This document shows positions 13,170 through 23,239 of a stretch of 23,972 bases of DNA, piece after piece (positions within the stretch are counted from its first letter, which is position 1; each line of letters starts with the position of its first letter). The notes below the pieces were generated by a model. It searched no databases. It was not told where the DNA came from and saw only the letters and a program-made list of their open reading frames with translations. The position numbers and the translations under genes are program-made. Source of the DNA: Caulobacter sp. CCH9-E1 (GTDB taxonomy: Bacteria > Pseudomonadota > Alphaproteobacteria > Caulobacterales > Caulobacteraceae); contig NZ_LSJA01000248.1 of NCBI RefSeq assembly GCF_001556515.1, positions 1-23,972 of the forward strand. The letters run 5' to 3'.

Positions 13170-14270
13170 CTAGGACAGCCCGTCGACGAAGGCCAGGAAC
13201 GCCTCGAGGTCCAGGCGCCAACTGAACGCGGTGTCTGGACGAAGGTCGCCCGCCAGCAGCATCTCGGTCTCGATCGGCGAAGACGCCTCCACGAAGGCGC
13301 GCCAATCGGCGCCGATCATTCCGGCGATATCCCGCGCCCAGACCGGCTCCCGCCCGTTGGACTGGATCTCGACGATGCGCGCGCCGGCGCGGCAGAACAG
13401 GACATTGGCGAGAGCCGCGCCGCTTTGGGCGACGATGATTTCGGCCCCGCGGAACAGGGCGATCTGGTCTCGCACCGACAGGCTCTCCGGCCGCACGATG
13501 GCATAGCCGCGAGCGGCCATCGCCGCTTCGAGTTCGGCCTCGTTGAGCAGGACTCGCCGGGTCGCGCCAAGCCGGCTGACATAGAGGCGGCGCGGGGTGT
13601 CCGGGCTGTCCGTCAGAGCCGCGTTCTTCAGGGCGGCGTTCGCCAGGATGCTGTCGCGCACCGCCCGCAGAAGCGGCCCCGGTGCATCAAAGAAGCGCTC
13701 CGCCGGCGACGCTAACAGCGCCTCGCCCAGCCGCGCGACCGGCGCTTCGATCTCGATCGGCATGGCCGCCTGATCGCCCAGCATCAGACGCAGCAGGACG
13801 CGTTGCCATGGCAGCAGCGGCGGCGCGACGGCCGGGAAGCGCTCCATTTCGCCGGCGTCGAGAACCGCGCGCAGGGCCGGCAGCGCCTCGATCAGGAAGT
13901 GGCTGTAATTGTGGAGCGCGGCCCAGTTCACGAACACCGTCGCGCGCTCGAAGACCGGGGCGTCCGTGGGCGGCGTGAACAGGGTCGTCTCGCCTTGCCG
14001 GCGCGCGCCTGGCAGCGCGGCGAGCGTCGGCGTCAGGACCAGGGCCTCGCGGACGGAGCCGCTGAACACCCGCCCCTGGTCGTCCAGCACCGCGCCGAAC
14101 GCGGGCGCGTGCCAGACATTCGCCACGCGAAAGACGTCTGGCGCCAGCGCCTCGGTCTCGGCGACCATCGTCAGGGCGACCGGCTTGGGGCCGCGCTTGG
14201 CCGGCCGGCGGGTCGCCGCGGTCAGAAGCCGCCGTCCCGCTCGCCGCGCCAGGCCGGCGACCCGTCTCAC
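13170..14270 (-). CDS. Glycosyltransferase family 61 protein (first copy)
   Basis: A 366-aa GT61 protein starting at GTG (14270), overlapping the stop of the WbsX/RgpF gene by 4 bp. It has a basic N-terminus (about 1-35), the motif NWAALHNYSHFLIEALPALRA (about 115-135, with the family's His-Phe-Leu), RRLYVSRLGATRRVL (227-241) and the donor-site block LSVRDQIALFRGAEIIVAQSGAALANVLF (264-292), where QSGAALAN replaces the usual HGAGLTN. It is one of at least three sugar-handling enzymes encoded in this export operon. Exact specificity cannot be deduced. Confidence 0.85.
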   Translation of the reverse strand: MRRVAGLARRAGRRLLTAATRRPAKRGPKPVALTMVAETEALAPDVFRVANVWHAPAFGAVLDDQGRVFSGSVREALVLTPTLAALPGARRQGETTLFTPPTDAPVFERATVFVNWAALHNYSHFLIEALPALRAVLDAGEMERFPAVAPPLLPWQRVLLRLMLGDQAAMPIEIEAPVARLGEALLASPAERFFDAPGPLLRAVRDSILANAALKNAALTDSPDTPRRLYVSRLGATRRVLLNEAELEAAMAARGYAIVRPESLSVRDQIALFRGAEIIVAQSGAALANVLFCRAGARIVEIQSNGREPVWARDIAGMIGADWRAFVEASSPIETEMLLAGDLRPDTAFSWRLDLEAFLAFVDGLS

Positions 14271-16723
14271 AGCTCAAAGCTCGCGCGGTAGCCGGCCCGG
14301 GCGACGATGGCGGCGGTCAGGCGCTCGATCGCGTGAGCGGTCGTGCCATCGACGCGGCCCAGCTCGGGCTCGAAGGCGATCTCGGCGTCGGCGAGACCGG
14401 CCAGCGGCGCGAAGGCTTCCGTCCGCCCCCAGAACATCGAGCCGGCGGCGAAGGGGGTCTCGGGCGCCAGCTTCAGGCCCATGCGCCGCGACAGCCGGTC
14501 GACCGCCTCGCGGTTGTTGTCCATCACGTCCGGATCGCCGATCCGCATCCGCGAGCCGGCCGCGGCGAGCAGGCCCAGCTTCGGGTCCTGGGCGAAGGCG
14601 CGCAGGGCCAGCATCGCGGCCTCGCCGCCCAGCAGCCCATCGACCAGTTCGGCGCGCCATTCGTCGCCCTTGGCGCGGTGCGGCGAGCGCTTGGAGTGCA
14701 GCTTGCAGAACACCGAATAGCCCAGGGCCCGCGCGCCGCGCAGGGTTTCGACAAAGGGCCGGATGTCGCGGCCGCGGTTCTCGGCGATCGCCAGATACGC
14801 GGTCGGGAAGGCCGCGCGAGCGCGGGCAAGATCAGCTTCGCTCCAGGTCTCCGGCACGGTGACCATCAGGTCGAGAACGTCGGCCGTCGCCGCGAGCCGC
14901 TCGGAGAACCAGTCGATCAGTTCGGGATAAAAGAGGTGCAGCAGCGTGACCGCGTCGGCGCGCTTGACGAAGGCCGCCTGGGCCTCCGCGACGACCGGAT
15001 GGGCGTCGGTCAGGCGCGGCTGATAGGCGCTGAGCGCCGCGCGGGTGGCGTGCAGATAGCCGTGGCCGAACCAGCGGTCGGGCTCCAGATAGGCGCCCTC
15101 CCCCCATTCGTTCCAGGCGTTGACGAACACCATCGCCTCGCCCTTCGGATGCCGCGCGACGGCGTGGGTCAGCGCGCCCGACAGCCAGGTCAGGTAGCTT
15201 TCGGGATCGGCGTTGTGGAAGGCGTGGCCGGCCCACGGCTTGCGCGCCTGGTTGTCCCAGCCCGGCATGACGCCGGGCACGTAGGCCGCGTCGACGCGAG
15301 AGAGCTCCGACAGCTTGTGCCGGACCACCGCCGGATAGTCGTAGACCTTGCCGGTGAAGTTCTCGTGCAGCGGCGTCACCGCCTTGGTGATCTCGCCCTC
15401 GACGATGGCGTGGGGCGGGAAGTCGATGATCCCGTCAAAGCCGTGGCCGGCATAGTCCTGGAACCCGAAGGCCGTGGTGCACAGCAGGCGCAGCTCGCCC
15501 AGGCCCATGGCCCGCGCCTTGGCTCGCCAGCGATCGGTCGTGGCCTTGGCGTCCGGCAGAATCTCGGGGCGGTAAAGGACTAGAACCGGCTTGCCGCCCA
15601 CCCGCAGATAGCGCGGATCGCGGATGTAGCGGGCCATGTCCTCGAACACCGCCTCGTCGTCTTCCGGCGAGTGCTTCTGGGCCATCAGGACGTCGGTTTC
15701 GTCGCCGTCCCAGCGGCGCGTCCAGTTCTCGTTGGCCCAGCACAGGGCGAACGGCAGGTCCAGCGTCGGATCGGCCAGATAGAGCTCGATCGGCTTTTCC
15801 AGCAGGCGTTTTCCGGCGAACCAGTAGTAGTGGAAGCAGAAGGCGTGGACGCCCGCGCCCTTGGCGAGCCCGACCTGCTGGGCCAGCACCTCGCGCTGGC
15901 GCAGGTCATAGAAGCCAAGATCCCCCGGCAGGCGGGGCTGGTAGTGGCCCAGGAACTGAGGCTGAGCCTTCGAAACGTTGGTCCACTCGGTGAAGCCCTT
16001 GCCCCACCAGGCGTCATTCTCCGGGAACGGATGAAACTGCGGCAGGTAGAACGCCACGACCTTAGGCGCGTCGGCCGGCAGGGTTATCGGCGCGGCGATC
16101 GGCGCGGCGAAATGCGGGCTGCGCAGGTTCTTCGAGACCTGAATGGCGTGCGTATAGGTCGCGCGCACGGGTCCGGCGTCATGGGTCTTGGCGCGACTGG
16201 CGCGGGCCTGCTCAGCGATCGCGCGGCCCTTGCGCCAGACGGCGCCGACCGGTTGGCGCAGGGGCCCCAGGGCCGGCTTGATCGCCTGGATCGCCACGCC
16301 CTTCCACCCGCGCGGATCCTTGCCCAGATGCCCTGCCGGCTTGACGGCGATGTCGAGCACGGTGAAGCGGCAAGGCCCTTCCGAAGGGTCAAGGCGCAGG
16401 CGCAGCAACTGCCGGCTGCGCGCCGGCAGCGAGGCGAACCAGCCTTCGGGACCCGCCTTCAGCCGCGCATAGGAATCTTCGGAAAAGCCATCGCCCCAGT
16501 CGGCGAACAGGGCCGGACCGACCAGCTCGCCGTCCAGCGCCTCCAGCTTCACGTCGACGCGAACCGTCCGCGCCGCCCGCAGGGCCGAGCGCTCGGTCTT
16601 GGACGGGGTCCAGATCAGCTGCGGATCGTCGCCCGTTCCGACCAGCACGACGCGTCCGCGGGCGTCGACGCCTTCGATCGCGACGTCGCGGCCAGGCTTG
16701 AGTCCGGAAGGAAGCGCGGTCAT
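14267..16723 (-). CDS. WbsX-like GH99-type domain fused to RgpF-like rhamnan-synthesis domain
   Basis: An 818-aa multi-domain glycan-assembly protein. Residues about 1-130 form a beta-rich N-terminal domain with no family I recognise. Residues about 221-570 are a WbsX-like (GH99-like) domain: VVAFYLPQFHPFPENDAWWG, GFTEWTNV, CWANENWTRRWDGDE and NAWNEWGEGAYLEPD, the conserved acid and aromatic motifs. Residues about 592-818 are an RgpF-like domain: LLHLFYPELIDWF, AENRGRDIRPFVETL, FCKLHSKRSPH and GSMFWGR. Such fusions occur in O-antigen and capsule clusters; WbsX-type proteins are annotated as glycosyltransferases or glycosidases without firm biochemistry. It overlaps both neighbours by 4 bp. 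No signal peptide or membrane segment is visible, so it should act in the cytoplasm on the growing glycan. Confidence 0.85.
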   Translation of the reverse strand: MTALPSGLKPGRDVAIEGVDARGRVVLVGTGDDPQLIWTPSKTERSALRAARTVRVDVKLEALDGELVGPALFADWGDGFSEDSYARLKAGPEGWFASLPARSRQLLRLRLDPSEGPCRFTVLDIAVKPAGHLGKDPRGWKGVAIQAIKPALGPLRQPVGAVWRKGRAIAEQARASRAKTHDAGPVRATYTHAIQVSKNLRSPHFAAPIAAPITLPADAPKVVAFYLPQFHPFPENDAWWGKGFTEWTNVSKAQPQFLGHYQPRLPGDLGFYDLRQREVLAQQVGLAKGAGVHAFCFHYYWFAGKRLLEKPIELYLADPTLDLPFALCWANENWTRRWDGDETDVLMAQKHSPEDDEAVFEDMARYIRDPRYLRVGGKPVLVLYRPEILPDAKATTDRWRAKARAMGLGELRLLCTTAFGFQDYAGHGFDGIIDFPPHAIVEGEITKAVTPLHENFTGKVYDYPAVVRHKLSELSRVDAAYVPGVMPGWDNQARKPWAGHAFHNADPESYLTWLSGALTHAVARHPKGEAMVFVNAWNEWGEGAYLEPDRWFGHGYLHATRAALSAYQPRLTDAHPVVAEAQAAFVKRADAVTLLHLFYPELIDWFSERLAATADVLDLMVTVPETWSEADLARARAAFPTAYLAIAENRGRDIRPFVETLRGARALGYSVFCKLHSKRSPHRAKGDEWRAELVDGLLGGEAAMLALRAFAQDPKLGLLAAAGSRMRIGDPDVMDNNREAVDRLSRRMGLKLAPETPFAAGSMFWGRTEAFAPLAGLADAEIAFEPELGRVDGTTAHAIERLTAAIVARAGYRASFEL

Positions 16724-17636
16724 GCCTTGCCCGTCAGGCCGGCGAACAGGCGCCCCAGGAAGCCCCGCGGCCGCTGAGCGGCGCGCTTGCGGATGACCAC
16801 CGCCGCTTGCCAGAACTGGGCGGGATCGTCGACATAGCGCACGACCTCGCCGCCGTGCGGCGCGGCTTCCTTGGCGACGAACTTGGCCGTCACCACGGTC
16901 TCGCCGAACACGTCGGGCCCGCGATAGTCGCCGCCGCCCGACGCCAGATAGGCGATCCCCTCGCGCGCCAGGTCCTCGCGCAGGCCGGGCAGCAGATCCT
17001 TGTAGACGGCCAGGGCCGCCAGCCAGGCGTTGGGCGAGCTGGCGTCGGTGGCTTCGAGGAAATCCAGGAAACGCGGCGGTTCGACGGTGAAGACCAGCAG
17101 ACCGCCGGGCGCGAGCACGCGCAGCAACTCCGCCATCCAGGCGCGGAACAGATGTGGCGGCAGGTGGGTGAACACCGAATAGGCGGTGATCAGGCGGAAC
17201 GCGCCGTCCTCGAAAGACAGGGGCTCGCCATTGGCGATCGTCTCGAAGCGGCCCGGCAGGTTCGCGCCGTTGCAGAACGCCACCATGTCGGGGTCGATAT
17301 CGACGCCCACCATGTGTTCGGCCTGAAAGTCGCGCAGGAAGAACCGCCCGATCCGCCCCCAGCCCGCGCCAAAGTCGAGATAGCCCTTGCCGGTCGAGCG
17401 CTTGTAGGTCTTGTCGCCCATGCTCTCCTGGGCGAAGGCGTAGAACTTGCCGGCCTCGTCCAGCGCGTCCTCATAGGCCGAGCCGACGAACTGCCGCTGG
17501 ACCTCGGCCGACGGAAAGTCCGGAAAGACGCAGCCGTCCTGGACGCGCTCGGACACCGAGCTTTTCAGACGGCCGATCCAGGCGTCCAGCGCGAGGCCCT
17601 TGATGTCCTCGTGCGCGAGGGGACGGACGGCGTCGG

Positions 17637-17640
<4 letters not shown>
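16720..17640 (-). CDS. Class I SAM-dependent methyltransferase
   Basis: A 306-aa methyltransferase. The start is placed at the ATG at 17640 (MTDAVRPLAHEDIKG), which overlaps the ABC ATPase stop by 4 bp; the longer open frame to 17850 only covers the ATPase gene in another frame. The Rossmann motif I is GYLDFGAGWGRIG (86-98), motif II VGVDID (111-116), and later motifs include SFEDGAFRLITAYSVFTHLP and LLRVLAPGGLLVFTVEPP. Sitting next to an ABC polysaccharide exporter, it may methylate a sugar residue or cap the chain end, as terminal methylation stops chain growth in some ABC-exported O antigens. Substrate is not deducible. Confidence 0.85.
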
Positions 17641-18389
<749 letters not shown>

Positions 18390-18398
18390 CGCCGTCTC

Positions 18399-19190
18399 CT
18401 AGAGCCAGAAGACCACGCGCTTGCGGAACATGGCCAGCAGCGTCAGCGCGACAACGGCCAGGACCCCGGTCGTCCCTAGCACCCAGATCCAGTCGCCAGC
18501 GGCCGGGGCCTGCCCCAGAAGCGGCGCGCGCAGCAGGTCGACCTGGTGCGCCAACGGGTTCAGTTCGACCACCCAGCGACGCTGCGCGCTGACATGGTCG
18601 GCCATCCAGAACACCGGCGTGACGTAGAACAGCAGTTGCACGACATAGCTCATCATATAGGCCACATCCCGGAAGCGGGTCGACGGGACGGCGATGATGA
18701 AGCCCTGCAGACAGACGATCACCAGCACCAGCGCCACCGCCGGGATCAGCGTCCAGTGCGGAACGACGAACTTGTTCAGCACCAGCATCACGCCCCAGAA
18801 GGCGATCAGCTGGAAAAGGAAGTTGGTCGCGGACTTCTGGGCGTGCAGGAAGACGTAGAAGCTCAGCGGCAGGCGTTGGCTCTGCATCAGGCCGGCGTTG
18901 TACAGGAAGATCGCCTGGGCTTCGGCGATGGTCGTGCCCACCAGGGACCAGGCCAGAAGTCCGGCCACCACTTGCGGGTAGCTCTTGGACATGTCCACGC
19001 CCATCAGCAGGCTGACCACGAAGGCCAGGGCGAACGCGATGACCAGCAGGTTGCAGGCCATCCAGAACGGCCCCAGCACCGAGCGCTGGAAGCGCGAGGC
19101 CGTCTGGTCCAGGCCAAGCCGCCACCACAAGGGCGCCAGACGAACGCCGTCGGCAACGTCCTTGAGGGCCGCCATCACGGAGCTCGGCAT
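18399..19190 (-). CDS. wzm: Polysaccharide ABC transporter permease (ABC-2 type)
   Basis: A 263-aa inner-membrane permease of the Wzm/KpsM class with about six hydrophobic segments (for example NLLVIAFALAFVVSLLMG, LLAWSLVGTTIAEAQ, LVLVIVCLQGFIIAV, LLFYVTPVFWMADHV, VLGTTGVLAVVALTLLAMF). The N-terminal amphipathic stretch LWWRLGLDQTASRFQRSVLGPFW and the VTPVFW motif before the penultimate helix are family hallmarks. It pairs with the ATPase encoded 9 bp downstream to move an undecaprenyl-linked glycan across the inner membrane. It is the first gene of the seven-gene operon and has a good Shine-Dalgarno (GAGGAAGGA) before its ATG. Symbol by function class. Confidence 0.9.
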   Translation of the reverse strand: MPSSVMAALKDVADGVRLAPLWWRLGLDQTASRFQRSVLGPFWMACNLLVIAFALAFVVSLLMGVDMSKSYPQVVAGLLAWSLVGTTIAEAQAIFLYNAGLMQSQRLPLSFYVFLHAQKSATNFLFQLIAFWGVMLVLNKFVVPHWTLIPAVALVLVIVCLQGFIIAVPSTRFRDVAYMMSYVVQLLFYVTPVFWMADHVSAQRRWVVELNPLAHQVDLLRAPLLGQAPAAGDWIWVLGTTGVLAVVALTLLAMFRKRVVFWL

Positions 19191-19418
19191 GCAGTTCCTT
19201 CCTCGGCGGCCATAGACGGGCCCGAATTCAACATCATCGCGACCAAATCAGGGCGAGGCCGCCGGTCGCCAGCTTTCGGCGCCTGCTTACAGAGCGCCGC
19301 GTCGCGCGACAATGGTTCGGCGCGTCACCGACCGCCGGTCTTCGAGAAATGCGTCCCGCCTTTACGGCAAATTCGCACATTCAGGCCATGGTGGCGCGTA
19401 ACTATCAGCGGCGATTTC
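19191..19418. promoter_or_regulatory. Divergent intergenic region, polysaccharide operon versus MCP-like gene
   Basis: These 228 bp separate two divergent transcription units and should hold both promoters. The permease Shine-Dalgarno is clear on the minus strand. I see no convincing sigma-70-type, CtrA-type or sigma-54-type promoter by eye, and no strong Shine-Dalgarno before the ATG at 19419. Confidence 0.4.
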
Positions 19419-21167
19419 ATGGCCTCTTCTTCTCTGGCGCTCAAGGCGTCTTCCGCCACCTCCGTCGACCGCACGGGCGACTGCCTCGAAGCGGCGCGCA
19501 GCGCGATCGAGGGTCGCTTCCTCGAGGTCGGCGATGTCCTGTCGCGCGCCGTCGACGGCATGAGCGCCCTGATCACCGCGCTCGACCGCATGAAGGAAAG
19601 CCTGGACGGCGACAGCGTCGCGACGGCGGCCCGCGAGCTGGGCCAAGCGTCCGACACGCTGCGCCAGTTGCCGCAAAGCCTGGAAGGGCGCTTCGAAAAT
19701 CTGAGCGGTCTCGTCAAGGTCGGCGCGGACCTGACCAAGTGCATCGAGGAGATGCACAAGCACCTGGCCTACCTTCGGGTGTTCGGCGTCAACATCAAGA
19801 TCACCTCGGGCGGCATCGCCGCGGCGGGTCCGGAGTTCGCGATCTTCGCCCAGGAGATCTGCGACTGCATCGAGCTGGGTCGCACGCAGCTCGACACCTT
19901 CCGCGCCGATCTCGGGACGCTCGACGGCGATCTGCGCCAAGCCCTCGGCCAGGAAGCCGATCTCGCCCGACGCTGCGACGAGCTCCTGCCCGCCGTGCCG
20001 GACTCCCTGGTCGCCCAGGTCGCGGCGATCACCGCCCACCAGGCGCGGATCGGCGAGATCAGCCAGCAAGTCGCCGGCCTGGCGCGCGAGGTGCGCAAGA
20101 AGGTCGCCTCGGCGCTCGCGGCGCTGCAGATCGGCGACATCACCCGGCAACGGATCGAGCACGTTCAGTTCGGACTTTCCCTGCTGGACGCGCCGGAAGT
20201 CCGCGCCCTGCCCGCCGAGGCGTGCGCCCGGCTCGAGACCTTCCTGCGACGGCTGCTGATCGCGCAACTGGACGCCACCACGCGCGACTTCCGCCGCGAC
20301 GTCTCGCGCATCGGCCTGAATGTCGGGGCCATGGCCGCCGACGCCAGCGAGATCCTGCGCCTGCGCGACCACGCCGAGGGCCAGGGCGGCGAAGGCAACT
20401 TCCTGCGCGGCCTGGAAGCCAATGTCGCCAAGGCCTTCGCCCTCGTCGACGATATCGAGGCGGGCGAACGTTCCGCCGAAGCCGTCAGCCGCTCGGCCAG
20501 CCGTTCGGCGCGGGACCTCGCGGCCCAGGTCGCCGCCATCCAGAACATGCGCGCCGACGTGCAGATGATGGCGATGAACACGACGCTGAAGTGCTCGCGC
20601 ATCGGCGAAACCGGAAAGCCCCTGGGCGTCATCGCCATCGAGCTTCGCCAGCACGCCGCCCATCTGGAGACCTCGGCGGGCCATACGCTGGCGGCGCTGG
20701 AGTCGCTGTTCGGATCAACGACGGAAGAAGAGATCTCCGAAACCGAAGACTTGGCGCCGCAGGTCAGCGCGGCGTCGGCCGCGGCCGAGGCTCTGCGCCA
20801 TGCGGTCGAGCGGATCCGCAAGACGGGCGACGAGGTGGAGGGCGATCTCGCCCAGGCGGCCGATCAGGGCGGCCAGGTCGTGGCCATGCTGAGGCAGGCC
20901 GCCGCGCGCTTCGATTTCGACCGCCAGGTCGGCGGCTATCTCGATGAGGCGTTGGAGCTGCTGGCCCGGAACCTCGGCGACGACGACCGCATCGACGACC
21001 TGGCCGCGATCCTCGCGCCGCTGATGGCCAAGCTGTCGCGCACCTACACCATGGCCCAGGAGCGCGAGGTCCACGCGCCGTTCGCCGATCAGGTCGGCGA
21101 GGTTCCCGAGTTGAACCCGCACGCCCAGCCGCCCGCCGCGCAAAGCGACGACGACGTCTTCTTCTAG
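19419..21167 (+). CDS. Soluble MCP-like chemotaxis protein with degenerate signalling tip
   Basis: A 582-aa protein. The start is set at the ATG at 19419 (MASSSLALKASS), the first after the divergent permease gene; the open frame further upstream is antisense to that gene. The sequence is almost entirely helical, likely coiled coil, with no membrane segments. A block in the middle (ALAALQIGDITRQRIEHVQ) resembles sequences found in chemotaxis-associated helical proteins. A C-terminal block (VQMMAMNTTLKCSRIGETGK, continuing PLGVIAIELRQHA) is a recognisable but altered version of the MCP hairpin tip (normally ALNAAIEAARAGE then GRGFAVVADEVR). It ends in an acidic/aromatic tail, SDDDVFF. It converges on the cheB-cheR-cheW-mcp operon, so a role in that pathway is likely, perhaps as a soluble array component or decoy. 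Function is inferred. Confidence 0.75.
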   Translation: MASSSLALKASSATSVDRTGDCLEAARSAIEGRFLEVGDVLSRAVDGMSALITALDRMKESLDGDSVATAARELGQASDTLRQLPQSLEGRFENLSGLVKVGADLTKCIEEMHKHLAYLRVFGVNIKITSGGIAAAGPEFAIFAQEICDCIELGRTQLDTFRADLGTLDGDLRQALGQEADLARRCDELLPAVPDSLVAQVAAITAHQARIGEISQQVAGLAREVRKKVASALAALQIGDITRQRIEHVQFGLSLLDAPEVRALPAEACARLETFLRRLLIAQLDATTRDFRRDVSRIGLNVGAMAADASEILRLRDHAEGQGGEGNFLRGLEANVAKAFALVDDIEAGERSAEAVSRSASRSARDLAAQVAAIQNMRADVQMMAMNTTLKCSRIGETGKPLGVIAIELRQHAAHLETSAGHTLAALESLFGSTTEEEISETEDLAPQVSAASAAAEALRHAVERIRKTGDEVEGDLAQAADQGGQVVAMLRQAAARFDFDRQVGGYLDEALELLARNLGDDDRIDDLAAILAPLMAKLSRTYTMAQEREVHAPFADQVGEVPELNPHAQPPAAQSDDDVFF

Positions 21168-21181
21168 GTCTCGGAGGCTCG

Positions 21182-21217
21182 GCGCTCGGGTCGCCCGCCC
21201 TTTGGGCGACTCAGCGC
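21182..21217. terminator. Probable bidirectional terminator hairpin
   Basis: GTCGCCC (21190-21196) and GGGCGAC (21204-21210) form a 7-bp GC stem with a 7-nt loop, extended outward past a small internal mismatch by GCGCT (21182-21186) with AGCGC (21213-21217). It lies between two convergent genes and overlaps the last codons of cheB. No long T-run follows on either strand, so efficiency is uncertain. Confidence 0.55.
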
Positions 21218-22323
21218 TTGGAGGCTTTCAGAATTTCGGCCGCGATCTGCTGCAGCGGGACCACGCGGTCGACGCAGCCGCGCGCGATCGCCTCCTTGGG
21301 CATGCCAAAGACGATTGAGCTGGCCTCGTCCTGGGCGATCGTGAAGGCGCCGGCCTGCTTCATCTCGTCGAGACCGCGCGCGCCGTCATCGCCCATGCCG
21401 GTCATGATCACCCCGACCGCGTTGGAGCCGGCCGAACGGGCGGCCGAGCGGAACAGGACATCGACCGAGGGGCGATGTCGCGTAACCAGCGGACCGTCCT
21501 TGACCGAGACGAAGTAGCGCGCGCCGCTGCGCTCGAGCAGGGTGTGCTTGTTGCCGGGCGCGATCAGCACCCGGCCGCGCAGCACGGTGTCGCCGTCCTC
21601 GGCCTCCTTGACCGAGACGGCGCAGATCCCGTCCAGCCGCTGGGCGAACGAGGCGGTGAATCGCTCGGGCATGTGCTGGACGATGACGATGCCGGGCGAG
21701 TCCGGCGGCAGGGTCTCCAGCACCGCCCGCAAGGCTTCGGTGCCGCCCGTGGACGCGCCGATGCAGATGATCGTCTCGGTGGTCCGGGCCATCGCCTTGC
21801 CGCCAGGCGCGACCTTGGGCGGCGGGGGCAGCATGGCGTCGGCGGTCAGCTTGCGCTCCGGCTCATAGAGCGGGCGATCGACCGAGATCGGCGGACGGCG
21901 CGCCCCCAGGACCTTGGCGCTGGCCGCGGCCTTGACCGCGTCGCAGATCCGGATGCGCGACTCCATCAGGTGCTCGGCGACGCCGACCTTGGGCTTCAGC
22001 ACGATGTCCACCGCGCCGGCCTCCAACGCCTGCATCAGCGTCTCGCCGCCCTCCTCGACCAGCGAAGAGCACATCACCACCGGCACGGGATGCTGGGCCA
22101 TCAGCTTGCGCAGGAAGGTGATGCCGTCCATGCGCGGCATCTCGACGTCGAGGGTGATGACGTCCGGAATCTCGTCGCGGATGCGGCGTGCGGCCACGAA
22201 GGGATCCGAAGCGACGCCGATCACCTCGATATCCGGATCAGCCTCCAGAACGGCGGTCAGCGTCTGCCGCACGGTGGCGGAGTCATCGACGATCAGGACT
22301 CGGACTTTTCGACTTGCGGGCAC
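21211..22323 (-). CDS. cheB: Chemotaxis response regulator protein-glutamate methylesterase
   Basis: A 370-aa CheB that removes methyl groups from (and deamidates) MCP glutamates when phosphorylated by CheA. The receiver domain (about 6-125) has the acidic pair IVDDS (Asp13/14), phospho-acceptor Asp59 (ITLDVEMP), CSS (85-87) and KPK (110-112). A proline-rich linker (about 140-180) leads to the methylesterase domain with catalytic Ser191 (GASTGG), His217 (VQHMPE) and Asp313 (MTGMGDDGA). It starts at GTG (22323), 2 bp after the cheR stop. All catalytic residues are present and the length is normal. Confidence 0.96.
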   Translation of the reverse strand: MPASRKVRVLIVDDSATVRQTLTAVLEADPDIEVIGVASDPFVAARRIRDEIPDVITLDVEMPRMDGITFLRKLMAQHPVPVVMCSSLVEEGGETLMQALEAGAVDIVLKPKVGVAEHLMESRIRICDAVKAAASAKVLGARRPPISVDRPLYEPERKLTADAMLPPPPKVAPGGKAMARTTETIICIGASTGGTEALRAVLETLPPDSPGIVIVQHMPERFTASFAQRLDGICAVSVKEAEDGDTVLRGRVLIAPGNKHTLLERSGARYFVSVKDGPLVTRHRPSVDVLFRSAARSAGSNAVGVIMTGMGDDGARGLDEMKQAGAFTIAQDEASSIVFGMPKEAIARGCVDRVVPLQQIAAEILKASKR

Positions 22324-22325
22324 GG

Positions 22326-23186
22326 CTATGGCTTCTGGAACACGGTGTTGGCGACCTGCCGGACCGGAAGATCCAGTCCGACGATCGACTCAGAATGCCC
22401 TAGAAACAGATAGCCGCCAGGGACCAGATGGTCGCAGAGCCGGCCCAGCACCTTGGCCTGGGTGGGCTTGTCGAAATAGATCAGGATGTTGCGGCAGAAG
22501 ATGATGTCGAAGTCGCGATCGACCGGATAGGTCTCGTCCATCAGGTTCAGGCGCGCGAAGGAGACCTTGGAGCGCAGGTCCGGCCGTATGCGGACCTCGC
22601 GGAGCGAACGGTCCTTGGACTGCATCAGGTACTGCCGCCGGCGGGCCATGGCGACCGGCTCGATCATGACCTCGGGATAGCGACCGGCCACGCCCTTGGC
22701 CAGGACGTCGGTGCAGATGTCGGTCGCCAGGATGCTGTAGCCGAGGCCAGGCCGGTCGGCGACGAAGTCCTCCAGGACCATGGCCAGGGTGTAGGCCTCG
22801 GCGCCGATCGAGGCCGCCGCGCTCCAGACCCGGAGCGGCTTGCGGCGTCCTTCGGCCAGCGCCGGCAGTCCCTTCTTCTCGAGAAAGTCGAAGTGCGACG
22901 GCTCGCGGAAGAACTCGGTCTTGTTGGTCGTGACGACGTCGATCAGATGGACGGTCTCGGCCTCCAGCCCCCCGTCCTCGAACAGGAACCGGCAATAATC
23001 GTTGAGGCTGGTGTGGCCATAGGTGCGCATGCGCCGGCGCAAGCGCCCCTCGAGCATGGTCTTCTTGCTGCTGGGCATCTTGATGCCGCTGTAGTCATGG
23101 ATGAAGGCCGCCAGGCGCGAGAAGTTCTTGGCGGACAGATGGTCCGCTTGCGTATCGATCGACTGCGCGAGAGGAGCTTGCGACAC
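22326..23186 (-). CDS. cheR: Chemotaxis protein methyltransferase
   Basis: A 286-aa CheR that methylates MCP glutamates using SAM. The start is the GTG at 23186, preceded by AAAGAGAA; the open frame continuing to 23690 is only antisense to, or in another frame of, cheW. The N-terminal helical domain (about 17-80) includes IHDYSGIKM and [13 protein letters not shown]; the catalytic domain has [17 protein letters not shown], the SAM-binding loop [30 protein letters not shown] and the hallmark [15 protein letters not shown]. The usual GEEPY of the SAM loop is GAEAY here. It lies between cheW and cheB in one operon. Confidence 0.95.
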   Translation of the reverse strand: MSQAPLAQSIDTQADHLSAKNFSRLAAFIHDYSGIKMPSSKKTMLEGRLRRRMRTYGHTSLNDYCRFLFEDGGLEAETVHLIDVVTTNKTEFFREPSHFDFLEKKGLPALAEGRRKPLRVWSAAASIGAEAYTLAMVLEDFVADRPGLGYSILATDICTDVLAKGVAGRYPEVMIEPVAMARRRQYLMQSKDRSLREVRIRPDLRSKVSFARLNLMDETYPVDRDFDIIFCRNILIYFDKPTQAKVLGRLCDHLVPGGYLFLGHSESIVGLDLPVRQVANTVFQKP

Positions 23187-23201
23187 GGGTTCTCTTTCGT
23201 G

Positions 23202-23217
23202 AGGCGCCGATGCGCCT
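23202..23217. other. Small stem-loop between cheW and cheR
   Basis: AGGCGC (23202-23207) and GCGCCT (23212-23217) form a perfect 6-bp stem with a four-base loop in the 53-bp gap between cheW and cheR, the only real gap in this operon. On the mRNA it would lie 16 nt before the cheR start and could tune processing or translation. No T-run, so not a standard terminator. Confidence 0.35.
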
Positions 23218-23239
23218 TCTAGTCTCTGACGCTTGCGGT

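Noticed and set aside
14333..15583. Long plus-strand open frames opposite the WbsX/RgpF gene
   Set aside because: Antisense shadows with biased composition and no recognisable motif.
18546..19418. 873-aa version of the MCP-like protein
   Set aside because: The extra 291 residues are His/Gln/Arg-rich and antisense to the permease gene.
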